DNA from: Pseudomonas putida
GTDB lineage: Bacteria; Pseudomonadota; Gammaproteobacteria; Pseudomonadales; Pseudomonadaceae
NCBI RefSeq assembly: GCF_028682455.1
Contig: NZ_JANHLD010000006.1
Location: 1 to 64,000 of the forward strand
DNA length: 64,000 nucleotides
Reading direction: 5' to 3'
Shown piece after piece: positions 7,901-16,415 of this stretch. The notes beneath the pieces were generated by a model. That model did no database searches. It saw only the letters and a program-made list of their open reading frames with translations, and had not been told where the DNA came from. A program made the position numbers and the translations under genes. Within the stretch, counting starts at the first letter, position 1. The number at the start of each line of letters is the position of its first letter.

Positions 7901-10519
7901 CGGATGGCCATGATCGTCCTTTCCGACCTCTACCTTCACCTGGATCGGCCGGTTTGTTAAAACTGCCTCCACCAGCTTGTTCGCAGGGTACGCATCGGTG
8001 CCCCAGGTTACGCGCATGGTTGTGTTATCCCCTTCGGAGATATTCACCATCCATTTGCCCAAGGCTTCTTGGTAGTCGATGCGCCGGCGCACATCGCCCA
8101 TGAGGTGCACGACGAAATCATCGATTGTCTTCGCCGGTACCCAGGTTGAACCCAACTGCACGGAAATGTCGATCGGCTCGATGTCTGCAGGCTGAATTGG
8201 CCGCAGCGCCTCTACGTTTTCCAGGAATTTGGGATCGTGTTCCGCAGCACGTTCCGCTCCCCTGAGTTTGGCTTTCACATTTCCGGTCAGGTACTGATCG
8301 GCGGTTTCCCAGCGATCCTTGCCAGGGTTGAAGTAGACCAGCCCTTTCAGGTCCCGAAGCAGCTCAGCCTCAGTGAGACCGCAGAGCCGGATCATGCGCT
8401 CGAGGTCGACACGCCCTACCTGGTTCATGCTGACTACCAGTGCATCCTTAGCCGATTCAACGTGGCGTATTTCTTCACGTGGGCTCATCACTCGGCGCGA
8501 GAAAATGGCGGCTTTATCCGCAGAGGGATTGCGCGCCGGTACACCATGCTTTCGCGCCATATCTGCCGAAACGCCGCGATCGTAGTTGCTTTCCAATGCG
8601 TTCAGCAGGGGATATTCAGGATCTTCCCCCATCGCCAGGCGGTTGGCCTGGCTACTCAGATGACCATGCCGGCGAACGTACTTGTCGTAAAGGCCATTCA
8701 AATGTCCTCGCAAGTTGTCCAGATCCTGAGGATCAACGGATTGCTCAGCATTCATCAAAGCGCGCAGCGCGTCCCGCACCTCGATCATTCCACGAATTCG
8801 CTGGCCAGCTCGCTCTGTTTTAGGCGTTATGAACTGGTAGTCGTGGGTTGCGAGCTGATCAGGCAAGCGGCGAGCCAGCTGGTCGTCGGCGGTAACAAAG
8901 TAGGAGCCCACCTTGGTATTCGCGGGGAGGTCGACCTCGGGCTTCCCTTCCTGACCTGGTTCGTCTTCACCAGTTGCGTCAACTTCGAGGTTGCGCATAG
9001 CACCTGCAGGCAATACTTGAAGCCTGGCGGTGATCGCCGCTGCCAGGTCCTGGCCTGGCTCGGCCAGTAAATCAGCGGCGTCGCGGCGCATCTTCCCAGT
9101 AAGGGCCATGCGGCCGGCCATTTGCGCAGGATTGTCGATGAAATACTGGTTGATCGTGATCGGCTCACCGGTTTCGCGATCTCGTATTTCACCGACATCC
9201 ACCCAGCGCCGCTCAGGCCTATCGCCTGGCATCGCCTTCTGGAAGAACACAATGTCAGTTGTCACTTCCGTAAGCGCATTTTCTTTGAACGCTGTGTTGG
9301 GTAGGCGAATCGCCCCCAGGAAGTGAGCCGTATCCGCGATATGTTCCCGCGCCTTGCTGTTGGCGGCATCGAGGAAGTACCGACTCACCACCGCTCCCAT
9401 CACACCACCAGGTCTGAGCGTGTTGAGCGATTTGGCCAAGAAGTAGTTGTGAATCGAGAAGCCTGCCAATTCGCGGTGATGCGGGTCATAAAGCGATTGC
9501 GATCCGAAGGGGGGATTCGCAACGCAGGCATCGAAGTATGCGCTTGGGATAGCCACATCCTGCAGCCCACGATTGATGAAGGTAGACGACGGATAGAGAT
9601 GGGCGCCGATTTGCGCAGTGAGCGGGTCAAGCTCGATGGCAGTGATGCGGCTGTTGCGCCGCATTTCGGCAGGCATCAGGCCGATGAAATTGCCGGTGCC
9701 GGCAGCTGGCTCCAATACCTTGCCGCCCTTGAAACCAAGGCGCTCCAGTCCCTCGTAAATGCCAGCGATGACGGTGCTTGAAGTGTAGTGCGCGTCCTGA
9801 GTGGAGCGCCTGGCCCTCTCGTATTCATCTTGGCCCAGCAAGGTGGACAGTTCCTGGTACTCGGTTCGCCAAGCATCATTTCGATGATCGAAAGCCTGGG
9901 GCAGCCCACCCCAGCCCACATACCTGACCAGTGTGGCTTGTTCATCGGGAGTAGGGCCGCGGCCTTCCTTGTGCAACACCTGCAGCAGCTGTAGGGCAGC
10001 GATATTATCGCGGAATTTTGACTTCGCTCCGCCGGAACCGAGTCCGTCCGCGCTGCTGATCGCGTAGTCAGTAGGTGTTACAGGTCCGTTTCGATCTCCA
10101 GCATTGCCAGGATCTCGTGCTCTGTCAGCCCCTGCTTGCTCTCCACCGGCAGGCTGTTGATGGCTGTCAGTTCCAAGGCTTGCTGATCCAGAAGCCGGCT
10201 GAGCAATTGCAGCTCGCCCTGCAGCTCCAGCGACTTGAGGCGTTCTGGATTGTTCAGAGCCCAGCGGTCGAGAATCTTCCAGCCTTGGAGGCTGAACGAC
10301 GGCGACTGGCGGATCGATGCGAGGGTCTGCTGGCTCAGAACTCGCGCTGAGATTTCCAGGGGCTGTGTTTGATTGGTGATCATAATGGCGGTCTCCTTGG
10401 TCTTCGTCGGAATCGAGGCCAGCTTGTAGGTCCTCGATCGTATCTACCGTCTCTTGAAAAGCGAAATCGAACGTCATCTGCCCCTGATTTTCTGGGGTCT
10501 GCCGCCGTTTTCTAGGCAT
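4964..10519 (-). CDS. DarB-like N6-adenine methyltransferase-SF2 helicase (antirestriction type)
   Basis: An 1851-residue protein. Residues about 1-155 are low-complexity and probably disordered. A class I methyltransferase follows, with a SAM loop (VLEPAAGTGNFIG, about residue 270) and the adenine-specific motif NPPF near residue 336. A superfamily 2 helicase occupies the C-terminal half: Walker A VGAGKT near 966, DEAQ near 1128, FLATGTPLSN, and QRDGRIERQG near 1500. This fusion and size fit phage P1 DarB and its plasmid relatives, which protect incoming DNA from host restriction. The start has ATAGGAGG eight bases upstream. Another ORF with a good ribosome-binding site overlaps the linker (10078-10383). 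The promoter region is a perfect palindrome at 10539-10566. Confidence 0.85.
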   Translation of the reverse strand: MPRKRRQTPENQGQMTFDFAFQETVDTIEDLQAGLDSDEDQGDRHYDHQSNTAPGNLSASSEPADPRIDPPVAVVQPPRLEDSRPLGSEQSRTPQVAGAAGRAAIAQPASGSASLGTDSHQQPAGGEQAGADRARDPGNAGDRNGPVTPTDYAISSADGLGSGGAKSKFRDNIAALQLLQVLHKEGRGPTPDEQATLVRYVGWGGLPQAFDHRNDAWRTEYQELSTLLGQDEYERARRSTQDAHYTSSTVIAGIYEGLERLGFKGGKVLEPAAGTGNFIGLMPAEMRRNSRITAIELDPLTAQIGAHLYPSSTFINRGLQDVAIPSAYFDACVANPPFGSQSLYDPHHRELAGFSIHNYFLAKSLNTLRPGGVMGAVVSRYFLDAANSKAREHIADTAHFLGAIRLPNTAFKENALTEVTTDIVFFQKAMPGDRPERRWVDVGEIRDRETGEPITINQYFIDNPAQMAGRMALTGKMRRDAADLLAEPGQDLAAAITARLQVLPAGAMRNLEVDATGEDEPGQEGKPEVDLPANTKVGSYFVTADDQLARRLPDQLATHDYQFITPKTERAGQRIRGMIEVRDALRALMNAEQSVDPQDLDNLRGHLNGLYDKYVRRHGHLSSQANRLAMGEDPEYPLLNALESNYDRGVSADMARKHGVPARNPSADKAAIFSRRVMSPREEIRHVESAKDALVVSMNQVGRVDLERMIRLCGLTEAELLRDLKGLVYFNPGKDRWETADQYLTGNVKAKLRGAERAAEHDPKFLENVEALRPIQPADIEPIDISVQLGSTWVPAKTIDDFVVHLMGDVRRRIDYQEALGKWMVNISEGDNTTMRVTWGTDAYPANKLVEAVLTNRPIQVKVEVGKDDHGHPIMQVDETQTAAANQKADEIRAAFTDWIWEDQDRRESLARLYNDRFNTNIPSRYDGSHLQLPGTSLDITLRPHQKDAIWRGIQDGTALFDHVVGAGKTLVCVGTVMESKRMGLFRKPMVLVPNHLLLQWKDAFYDLYPNANVLVAEKTDFKKENRERLFARIATGDWDAVVVAHSSFKKIGMPPETLEELLQEQIQDLTDAILDLKSSQGDRVTIKEMEKAKERMTERLEKKADTGSKDQAVSFADLGVDALVVDEAQEFKNLFITTSLSRVSGLGNLAGSEKAFDLFVKCRYLQQRNDGRGVFLATGTPLSNTIAELYTVQRYLQYDEMKARGIIHFDAWASTFGQVVTGWELDATGVNYKLNSRFAKFQNVPELTAMYRTFADVITRKDLQDQAEARGTRFPVPKLKGGRPQNVIVDRSEAQAWYMGIQQEAVDTDGKPLLKADGSTFKSWNEGSIIHRMEHLPKDPRLDNPLKITNDARKAGLDFRLIDPGAGDFLGSKVNACVDQAFRIWEAWDERKGTQLIFCDLSTPKGSKRPEQAPVSSEEEEEGEASISMDDILAGSSSFSVYDDIRSKLLARGIPANQIRYIHEANTDLQKAKLFAEMNAGEVRIILGSTAKMGAGMNVQRRLVALHHLDAPWRPSDLEQRDGRIERQGNLFYEMDPDGFEIEILRYATKQTYDSRMWQTIEFKAAGIEQFRKGDSLQRVIEDVASEAANAAEMKAAATGNPLIFQQVQIAADLKKVEALFSNFKRGQHSLDSRIAWLRDADTRADRAIARWSSEIERRNAGTKSEFEFSANGKTFKDADKERLAAVFAGAMKRAVERRSEDTFQRAELVPVGSYRGFEVQVSCERQKIHFTVTGRDSYEPDNLVYRVDDKFSISGFISRMDNFLERLEGWRDEAESTRGRELSELNKAIQEKAKPFQQQTRLDYLREDARDVLRELKLMQADDSYVSKWEPKSVLLQGSAAPGRSKMRA
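10078..10383 (-). CDS. Overlapping ORF inside the darB-like gene, 101 residues
   Basis: This frame runs inside the darB-like gene, shifted relative to it. It begins at an ATG eight bases after an AAGGAGA ribosome-binding site and encodes a balanced, protein-like sequence (LQGWKILDRWALNNPERLKSLEL, then LLSRLLDQQALELTAI, shown here in parts). The main frame over the same bases is a low-complexity linker rich in Ala, Ser, Gly, Pro and Asp. That composition pattern suggests the smaller ORF is the constrained one here. Predicted mainly helical and soluble. Function unknown; it could partner the methyltransferase-helicase. Confidence 0.5.
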   Translation of the reverse strand: MITNQTQPLEISARVLSQQTLASIRQSPSFSLQGWKILDRWALNNPERLKSLELQGELQLLSRLLDQQALELTAINSLPVESKQGLTEHEILAMLEIETDL

Positions 10520-10538
10520 TGCCGTCGCCTCCTATCTC

Positions 10539-10566
10539 AGTTTGTATAATAGTCATTATACAAACT
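10539..10566. promoter_or_regulatory. Palindromic operator-promoter of the darB-like gene
   Basis: AGTTTGTATAAT, AGTC, ATTATACAAACT: perfect 12-bp arms. A TATAAT hexamer sits in each arm, so on the minus strand the -10 lies inside the palindrome and the transcript would start about 30 bases before the ATG at 10519. An autoregulated promoter is the simplest reading. Confidence 0.6.
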
Positions 10567-10618
10567 ACTGAAAGCGCGACAATGCGTGTCTCTAACTCGC
10601 TGTTTTTAAAGGGTACTC

Positions 10619-12133
10619 TCAGTAGCCCGGCTTAGGTCGCCTCAAGAAATCACCCTGGCTAAGGTCGGTCGGGTACTTGTGACGGTATTCCGATCGGATG
10701 CCATCCAGCTCGGCATGCTCGCTGGGGGCCGCTCGACGCACCAACATTTTCCCTTCGATCATTTCCAGATTGTAACTGAAGCCTCGGATCTCCTCGGGAG
10801 TCCAAACTCGCTCGCGCTCCTGGGTGATGCGTTGTCGGCCACCTGCAGGTGCGCAGTCTCCTTCGGAGAGACGACGCGCATACAGTTCCGTGCCGTTGCG
10901 GCTGAATACCTGCAGCGTGTCGACCAGGTTGTCTGCTTCTAACCGTTCTACGGTTACCGGCAGACCTGCGTAGGCCTGGTCATGCTTGTCTCGATTTGAC
11001 CAGCGGCCGAAGCCGTTGGACTCGCGCTGAAGCTCGTAGCGCATATGAATGCTCATGCGACTGACCAGAGGGTCCACGGCCAGTACCCGGGCTTCGACGC
11101 GATACCCTGCAGAGTGAAGGCGTGAGCAAAGCTTTGCGAGGCTGTCGGGGTCACGCATGGTGCCATCGATAAGCAAGTTGCGGCGATTCTTTATCGCCAA
11201 ATTGGTCAGCTTTACCGACCAGGCGCCGGCATCTGGATGAGTGCGATCCGCGGCCATACGATCGTTCTCGCGCATAAGCTGCAGGTACTGCGGATGGTGC
11301 TTGCGCAGCTCATCGGCATCAACCTTGATGGTGTTGCCGCCAAACTCATCCAGCGCTCTACTGCTGAGCCCGGCCTTACCTGCACCAGGTTGGCCCCCAA
11401 GGAGCACGGCCGTTGGTTGATTGACAGGCTTGGTAGTGGAGAGTGCCAGCATGGCGATGTCGTCGAAAATGGCATCATGCTCAACGGGGGACAGCCGAAA
11501 TTGCGACTGGTCGTCCTTGGGAAACGTCATTTGCTGTCGGTGTCCTTCCTTGATACCTGCAGCGATTGCCTGAGCTTCGATGCGCAGCTCGCTGATAGTA
11601 AGTCGCCCGTCTGTTAGCCCTGCGGCCTTTAACAAGCCTTGTAGGGAACTGCGGGTACGGTCCCACGCTTTACCGAGGAACGAACGCTCCTCCTCTGCGA
11701 CAAATGCGAAGACCTCTTCCGCACGATGAATGTCGGGGAGCTTGGCATAGTGCTCGTCGACGTACGCCCATATGTGGGCTAGTGAAGGTTCACCGCGCGT
11801 TTCAAGAACGCGATCCAGGAACTCTCGTTTTTCTTCGGGATTGAAGGTGTTGAGCCCATAATGCCCGAGGAGCTCGTGGCGCAGCGCTCGCTTGACGGCC
11901 CCTTCATCACCCATATTGGAAGCGGCAAGGGTAAAGAGGGCTCTTGCTGGGTGGTAGGCTGCGTCGATTCGATATCCGATTTTTTCTCTTGCGGCGTCGG
12001 GTCCATAAATTTCCTCCTGCGTGGCCTTGATGATAGCAGTCACGCCTATGTGACCACGATATTCAGCCATGAATCGATCCACTATCGACTGGGCCTGAGC
12101 AACGGTTAGTCCGACCTGTTCGTGAGATGGCAT
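10619..12133 (-). CDS. Zincin-like domain fused to zeta-toxin-type kinase domain
   Basis: 504 residues from the ATG preceded by GAGGGG. The N-terminal part has RHELLGHYGL near residue 86, an HExxH-type zinc site as in large plasmid and phage polyproteins. From about residue 235 there is a zeta-toxin-like P-loop domain: VLLGGQPGAGKAGLSS near 249, then VDADELRKHHP, a conserved D-A-G-W/A-S helix region, and NLLIDGTMRDP. Zeta toxins phosphorylate UDP-GlcNAc or NAD-type substrates. The P-loop Lys is followed by Ala rather than Ser or Thr, so the activity could be weakened. No epsilon-type antitoxin is adjacent. It sits last in the operon beginning at topoisomerase III, with an upstream membrane protein 11 bases away. 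Confidence 0.7.
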   Translation of the reverse strand: MPSHEQVGLTVAQAQSIVDRFMAEYRGHIGVTAIIKATQEEIYGPDAAREKIGYRIDAAYHPARALFTLAASNMGDEGAVKRALRHELLGHYGLNTFNPEEKREFLDRVLETRGEPSLAHIWAYVDEHYAKLPDIHRAEEVFAFVAEEERSFLGKAWDRTRSSLQGLLKAAGLTDGRLTISELRIEAQAIAAGIKEGHRQQMTFPKDDQSQFRLSPVEHDAIFDDIAMLALSTTKPVNQPTAVLLGGQPGAGKAGLSSRALDEFGGNTIKVDADELRKHHPQYLQLMRENDRMAADRTHPDAGAWSVKLTNLAIKNRRNLLIDGTMRDPDSLAKLCSRLHSAGYRVEARVLAVDPLVSRMSIHMRYELQRESNGFGRWSNRDKHDQAYAGLPVTVERLEADNLVDTLQVFSRNGTELYARRLSEGDCAPAGGRQRITQERERVWTPEEIRGFSYNLEMIEGKMLVRRAAPSEHAELDGIRSEYRHKYPTDLSQGDFLRRPKPGY

Positions 12134-12144
12134 GAGGTTACCCC

Positions 12145-12588
12145 TCAAACCGATGCTTTGACGATCGGCCCGTAGCGCTCGATCGCGTGCGCTACCGCCA
12201 CTGAGTCGTCAATGCGGAGTTGCGACCGCTCAACCACGAGCTCAGCTTGCTCGGCCCGAAGCTGATCAATCAAAGCCTGATTCGGATCGCCCTTGCTACG
12301 CTCGGCGTGGATATCACGGGCTTTGAGGGCGATCATGTTGCCTATGGTTTCCATCGCTGCCTCAAAGGCCGCAAGCTGTTGGTCCGTCCACTGTGCCGGC
12401 ATGGCATTGTCCTTCTTAGCTGGTTTCGAGGCTTTGTAGATCAAGGCGAGGCCAAGCATCATAAATAATGCTGACTGAAACCCTTCATTCAAGGGGCGAA
12501 GTTCGTTGAAGTGATAGTTGACCGCCATGGCCAGGCCCACTAATAGACTCAGCGCCCCGACTAGGAATCGCACGATCCGATTATTCAT
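12145..12588 (-). CDS. Small membrane protein with C-terminal helical domain
   Basis: 147 residues, start chosen at the ATG that overlaps the end of the previous gene. Two transmembrane helices, about residues 6-23 (VRFLVGALSLLVGLAMAV) and 38-52. They are followed by a long charged helical region (AAFEAAMETIGNMIALKARD, then QLRAEQAELVVERSQLRI) that could form a coiled coil. Unknown family, in the topB operon. Confidence 0.5.
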   Translation of the reverse strand: MNNRIVRFLVGALSLLVGLAMAVNYHFNELRPLNEGFQSALFMMLGLALIYKASKPAKKDNAMPAQWTDQQLAAFEAAMETIGNMIALKARDIHAERSKGDPNQALIDQLRAEQAELVVERSQLRIDDSVAVAHAIERYGPIVKASV

Positions 12589-12964
12589 CGCTGACCCCCG
12601 CGGCGCTGGCTTTGACCAAGGCCAGCTCGTATGAGTCATTCAGCACCGTCATCAGCTGTTCTGCAGTTGGTGCGCTTTGGCACCTGAACAGCACAATGGC
12701 CAAGTCTTTGAGACCACGCGTTCGATTGATGCTGCGGGTCGCTACAGCCCGTAGATCATCGGTGTCATAGACATTTGCAAATGCCACACCCTCGGCACCT
12801 GTAATTTCCACCGTGCGGTTGATCGAGGCTTCCACTGCCGGCGGCAAAGCAGGTTTGTAGTCTGCGTCCACCAGCATCAGGGTAACGATGAAAGGCACCG
12901 GATCGCCTGCATCACTCTTGGCAAAGTAGGCCGGGACCACCTTCATTTCGGTCGCGTTAAACAT
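12581..12964 (-). CDS. Hypothetical protein
   Basis: 127 residues, soluble, no signal peptide. Alternating strands and helices (VPFIVTLMLVDADY, then LKDLAIVLFRCQSAPTAEQL) suggest a small alpha/beta domain. It overlaps the next gene by eight bases and follows the lipoprotein gene by nine, so it is co-transcribed with both. I do not recognise it. Confidence 0.5.
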   Translation of the reverse strand: MFNATEMKVVPAYFAKSDAGDPVPFIVTLMLVDADYKPALPPAVEASINRTVEITGAEGVAFANVYDTDDLRAVATRSINRTRGLKDLAIVLFRCQSAPTAEQLMTVLNDSYELALVKASAAGVSDE

Positions 12965-12972
12965 GATTATCC

Positions 12973-13341
12973 CTACCGTTTGACGTCGAGCGCCAGAAAA
13001 GGCCCTTTGAAGCCTACCTGCTCGTCAACTGAGCTGAATGCTGCGATCCCCTTGGCCCGTTCTTTAAGCCACCGATCGAACACCTTGCGAGCTTGCTTGT
13101 CATCGACACGAACCAGTTTGCCATCTTCAGCGAAGAACACTGGCATGCGGAACGTATTGCTTTCGTCAACCGAAATGGCCATTTCGAACCATTGGTTGTT
13201 CCCCTCGGTGACTTTGATGAATTGGGTGTGCATCCCCTGGATCACTTCCCTATGTTCACCAGGTTCCCTCGGTGAGCCTGGTTCCTGGTCGCAACCGGCC
13301 AGTAGGATCAGCAGCAGGATCGATAGTGTGCGACGGATCAT
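12973..13341 (-). CDS. Small lipoprotein
   Basis: 122 residues, starting at the ATG after GAAGGAGAAC. The signal MIRRTLSILLLILLAGC ends in a lipobox (LLAGC), so it should be lipidated. The +2 residue is Asp (CDQEPG), which in enterobacteria signals inner-membrane retention. The mature part is a small mixed alpha/beta domain. Its ATG overlaps the stop of the preceding gene (ATGA). Function unknown. Confidence 0.6.
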   Translation of the reverse strand: MIRRTLSILLLILLAGCDQEPGSPREPGEHREVIQGMHTQFIKVTEGNNQWFEMAISVDESNTFRMPVFFAEDGKLVRVDDKQARKVFDRWLKERAKGIAAFSSVDEQVGFKGPFLALDVKR

Positions 13342-13748
13342 GAACGTTCTCCTTCTGCCCACCCTGGCGGGTAGGCAGGGTATGTGATTGACGCTTCTAG
13401 AACTGGAGATTCAGGAGCCAAAGCCCATGCGTAATAGCCGGTGCCCTCGAAATAGAGCACCGGCTGTCCCTCGACCTCGCCTATGACTGTGGCACCGGCA
13501 GAGAAGGACTTAGGCAGGTCGCCCAGGCGCAGCGTTGGCAAGTTGCAGGATGCTTGCAACACATCGTCATGCTTGTAGAGGTTGCGCGCAGCTGCATCAC
13601 CCCAGGCGGAACTGTCCCGTGCAATCGTTCTGAACCTCATCCACTCGAGCGCACTTAGGGCACGCATATGCTTGAGCACCAGATCCTGGAATTCCTGTTT
13701 ATGGGCCAACAGCTGCCTGTCGTGTTCGGTCAAGAATTCAGTGTTCAT
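13338..13748 (-). CDS. Hypothetical protein
   Basis: 136 residues, soluble. The N-terminal half is helical (EFLTEHDRQLLAHKQEFQDL) and the C-terminal half beta-rich (TVIGEVEGQPVLYFEGTG). Its ATG abuts the topB stop, and its own stop overlaps the lipoprotein start, so it lies in a tightly packed operon. Not recognised. Confidence 0.5.
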   Translation of the reverse strand: MNTEFLTEHDRQLLAHKQEFQDLVLKHMRALSALEWMRFRTIARDSSAWGDAAARNLYKHDDVLQASCNLPTLRLGDLPKSFSAGATVIGEVEGQPVLYFEGTGYYAWALAPESPVLEASITYPAYPPGWAEGERS

Positions 13749-16277
13749 TCAGCTTGCCTTCTTGCCGAAGTCGAATTCCACTTTCCAGCTATCCCGGTTG
13801 AGCTTCAGGTGAGCGGTGAACGGGCGCTTGTCACGGTTGAGAAAACCCGAGAGTTTCTCCGTCATTCCGCTCGAGAACAGCGTTTGCGCTTCTGCGGCAC
13901 TCAGCGGCCGACTGGCGATGACTGCGCCGACCTTGAACTGGCAAGCTGAGCATTGGAAGTGTCCAGGTACCGCTGCAATCTCACCTGAGCAGCGCGGGCA
14001 CTCAAGCTTGATGGATGACATCGCCGGTACTACAGGCGCTGAGCGGTCTGTAATGCTCGGTGCCGAGTCGAATACGAATGTCGTTTTACCTGTGGCGGTG
14101 TCCAGCTTCAGCTTCGCGGAAAACTTCGACTGCTTTTGGCGGCTCACGAACCCTTTGATGACTGGTGTTTCACCTTTCACCAACAACAGCTCGATCTGGC
14201 CTGGAGTGAGTGATTTACCCGAAACCTCGTGCCAAAGCACGAATTCGCAGCTGGAACACATGGTTCGCTTGCCCCGGTTCTGCAAAGCACTCTTACAGTT
14301 AGGGCAGGGAACGCCTTCGCCGGCTGCGGGCGGGAGAGGTGTAATAGACGCGGCTTTGGCAGTTGCAACAACGTCCCGAACGAACTCCTCGGCATAGCGC
14401 ATGAAGTCGCTCAGATTCATGGCCCCGTCTGCGACTTGATCCAGCGAACGTTTGAAAGCACCGGCTTGCGCGGGATCCTTAACGCGCATGGGTAGCGCGT
14501 CAATCAGGCTTCTGGCTTCGGGGCTGGTCATGAGCTTTTTGCCCTTTCCTCCCGCAGGCACGAACAAGCTGCGCCGCTTCATGTCGGCGATGATGCCTGC
14601 ACGGGTGGCTGTAGTACCGATCCCCTCCCCTTCTTTGAGCCGCTTTTTCAACTCCGCATCGTCTACGTACCGATGCAAGTTCTTCATCGCATCGAGCAGC
14701 ATATTGTCGTCGAAACGCGGAGGCGCGGTGGTTACCTTGCCTGTCGCATTCACTTCCAGCCACTGCAGCAAATCACCCGACTTCACGTCAGGAAGTTCAC
14801 CCTCTGGCCCTTCTTCCTCGACAGGCGCACCGTCCAGCGGCGGAGGCTCTTTGTACACAGCCTTCCAACCTTGATCGGTTGGGCAGACACCCGTTGCACC
14901 GAAGACCTCGCCAATTTGAACGCCAATGCGCAACAGCATCGAGCGATACCGGTAATCGGCAGCGAACTGGGCAAGATAAGCCCGGACCACCATGTCATAC
15001 ACGTTCCGCTCAGCCTCGGACCAATCAGCTGAATTGACTGGATTTTCCGGGGTTGACGGGATGATCCCGTGGTGCGGGGTTGGCTCGCCCGTGGGGGTAC
15101 GCATTTTCGCGTCATTAAAGGCTGCTGATTTGCGCTCAGGGTCCAGTTCACGAGCAATAGCCAGCAGATCTGGCCGCAGCTGCATGATGCCAGCGATCAC
15201 GCCGGGGGCTTCGGCATGATGAGCTTCAGAAAGGAAGCGCACATCGGTTCGAGGATATGTCATGACCTTATAGGTGTCGTAGAGCTTTTGAGCAGCCTCC
15301 ATCACCTCGTCACCGGTGTAGCCGAAGCGGCTGAAACCCTCCATTTGCAGTTCATTCATGGACAAGGGAAGTGGAGGTTTTTTCTTCTTGTCAGTGATCG
15401 AGTGCTCGATGATCGAGGCTTCCCCGGGCACGCCTTCCTGCAGCCGTGCAAGAAGCTGTTTCGCAACTTCCTCGTCTACCAGCCGGCCGGATTCATCCAG
15501 GCCAGTCTGGGATTCTTGTGGCACCCAGCGGCCGCGAATCTCAATCCCGGCGCTGGTCGTGAATACGGCGGTGATGTCTTGATAAGGGACAGGTTTGAAA
15601 GACTCGATCGCGCGGTCGCGCTCACGGACTACGTAGAGCAAAGGGCTCTGCACGCTACCAACGGGCAACAGCCCTTGATGACCCATGTCGCGCCCCCGAA
15701 GGGTCATCGCCCGCGTACCGTTCATGCCCAAGAGCCAGTCGTAACGGCTCCGAGCAAGCCCCCACAACCGCCATCCCCTGAACAGTGGATCAGAGTTGTC
15801 ACGCATGTTAGCGAGGGCCTCGCGGACCTTGCTGGGGTTGTAGTCGTTGATCAAAACCCGTTTAACAGGCTTGCGGCAGCGGAAGTACTCAAGCGCCTCA
15901 TCCACCAGGCTTTGACCCTCGCTGTCGGGATCGCCGAGGTGGTACACAACGTCACACCAGGCCAAAAGCTCCTTTAGCTTGCTGAGCCGGGGCCGTTTGC
16001 GAGGATCAGGAAGAATTTTCCAGTTTTGTTCTGGTGGGATAATCGGCAGGTCCTCCATCCGCCAGATTTTCCGACCCTTGCCTGTTTTAGGTAGATCGTC
16101 AGGCAGATAGTCATCAGGCGTCGCCTGCTGAAAAGCATGCCCATCCAGCCAGACGCACCAGTCATTACCGTGTTTTGTCCAGCCTGCCCCGCGGTCAGAT
16201 GTGTGTCCATTGAGCACAGGGAATACACCCTGAGACAGCTGGGATTCTTTCTCAGCTATCCAAAGAATTTTTTCCAT
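13749..16277 (-). CDS. topB: DNA topoisomerase III (type IA)
   Basis: 842 residues; start taken at the ATG eight bases after AAGGAGGG. The Toprim domain opens with WIAEKESQ (residues 5-12) and has DPDSEGQSL near 100. The usual acidic third position (EGE) is Gln here. The catalytic tyrosine is in VMTYPRTDVRFL near 340. The C-terminus carries two four-cysteine zinc ribbons (CPNC...CSSC and CPRC...CSAC), more than E. coli TopB has. Topoisomerase III genes are common beside conjugation operons and are thought to help decatenate transferred DNA. It heads a minus-strand operon and diverges from the transglycosylase gene at 16416. Confidence 0.9.
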   Translation of the reverse strand: MEKILWIAEKESQLSQGVFPVLNGHTSDRGAGWTKHGNDWCVWLDGHAFQQATPDDYLPDDLPKTGKGRKIWRMEDLPIIPPEQNWKILPDPRKRPRLSKLKELLAWCDVVYHLGDPDSEGQSLVDEALEYFRCRKPVKRVLINDYNPSKVREALANMRDNSDPLFRGWRLWGLARSRYDWLLGMNGTRAMTLRGRDMGHQGLLPVGSVQSPLLYVVRERDRAIESFKPVPYQDITAVFTTSAGIEIRGRWVPQESQTGLDESGRLVDEEVAKQLLARLQEGVPGEASIIEHSITDKKKKPPLPLSMNELQMEGFSRFGYTGDEVMEAAQKLYDTYKVMTYPRTDVRFLSEAHHAEAPGVIAGIMQLRPDLLAIARELDPERKSAAFNDAKMRTPTGEPTPHHGIIPSTPENPVNSADWSEAERNVYDMVVRAYLAQFAADYRYRSMLLRIGVQIGEVFGATGVCPTDQGWKAVYKEPPPLDGAPVEEEGPEGELPDVKSGDLLQWLEVNATGKVTTAPPRFDDNMLLDAMKNLHRYVDDAELKKRLKEGEGIGTTATRAGIIADMKRRSLFVPAGGKGKKLMTSPEARSLIDALPMRVKDPAQAGAFKRSLDQVADGAMNLSDFMRYAEEFVRDVVATAKAASITPLPPAAGEGVPCPNCKSALQNRGKRTMCSSCEFVLWHEVSGKSLTPGQIELLLVKGETPVIKGFVSRQKQSKFSAKLKLDTATGKTTFVFDSAPSITDRSAPVVPAMSSIKLECPRCSGEIAAVPGHFQCSACQFKVGAVIASRPLSAAEAQTLFSSGMTEKLSGFLNRDKRPFTAHLKLNRDSWKVEFDFGKKAS

Positions 16278-16349
16278 CAACCCTCCTTACCCTTGAGCCT
16301 GGAGCCGCCTTGATCTACCCAGCGACTGGTGTGGTTTGCCTTGCCTTGA

Positions 16350-16375
16350 TTCCGTAGAATAGCTACCATACGGAA
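16350..16375. promoter_or_regulatory. TTCCGTA-N12-TACGGAA dyad
   Basis: Perfect 7-bp arms TTCCGTA and TACGGAA, twelve bases apart. A TAGAAT -10-like hexamer lies inside, reading toward the gene at 16416. Located between divergent topB and the dotM operon. Confidence 0.7.
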
Positions 16376-16415
16376 AAGCATAAACCATCACGGGTCATTA
16401 CGGAAGGATTGCCTA

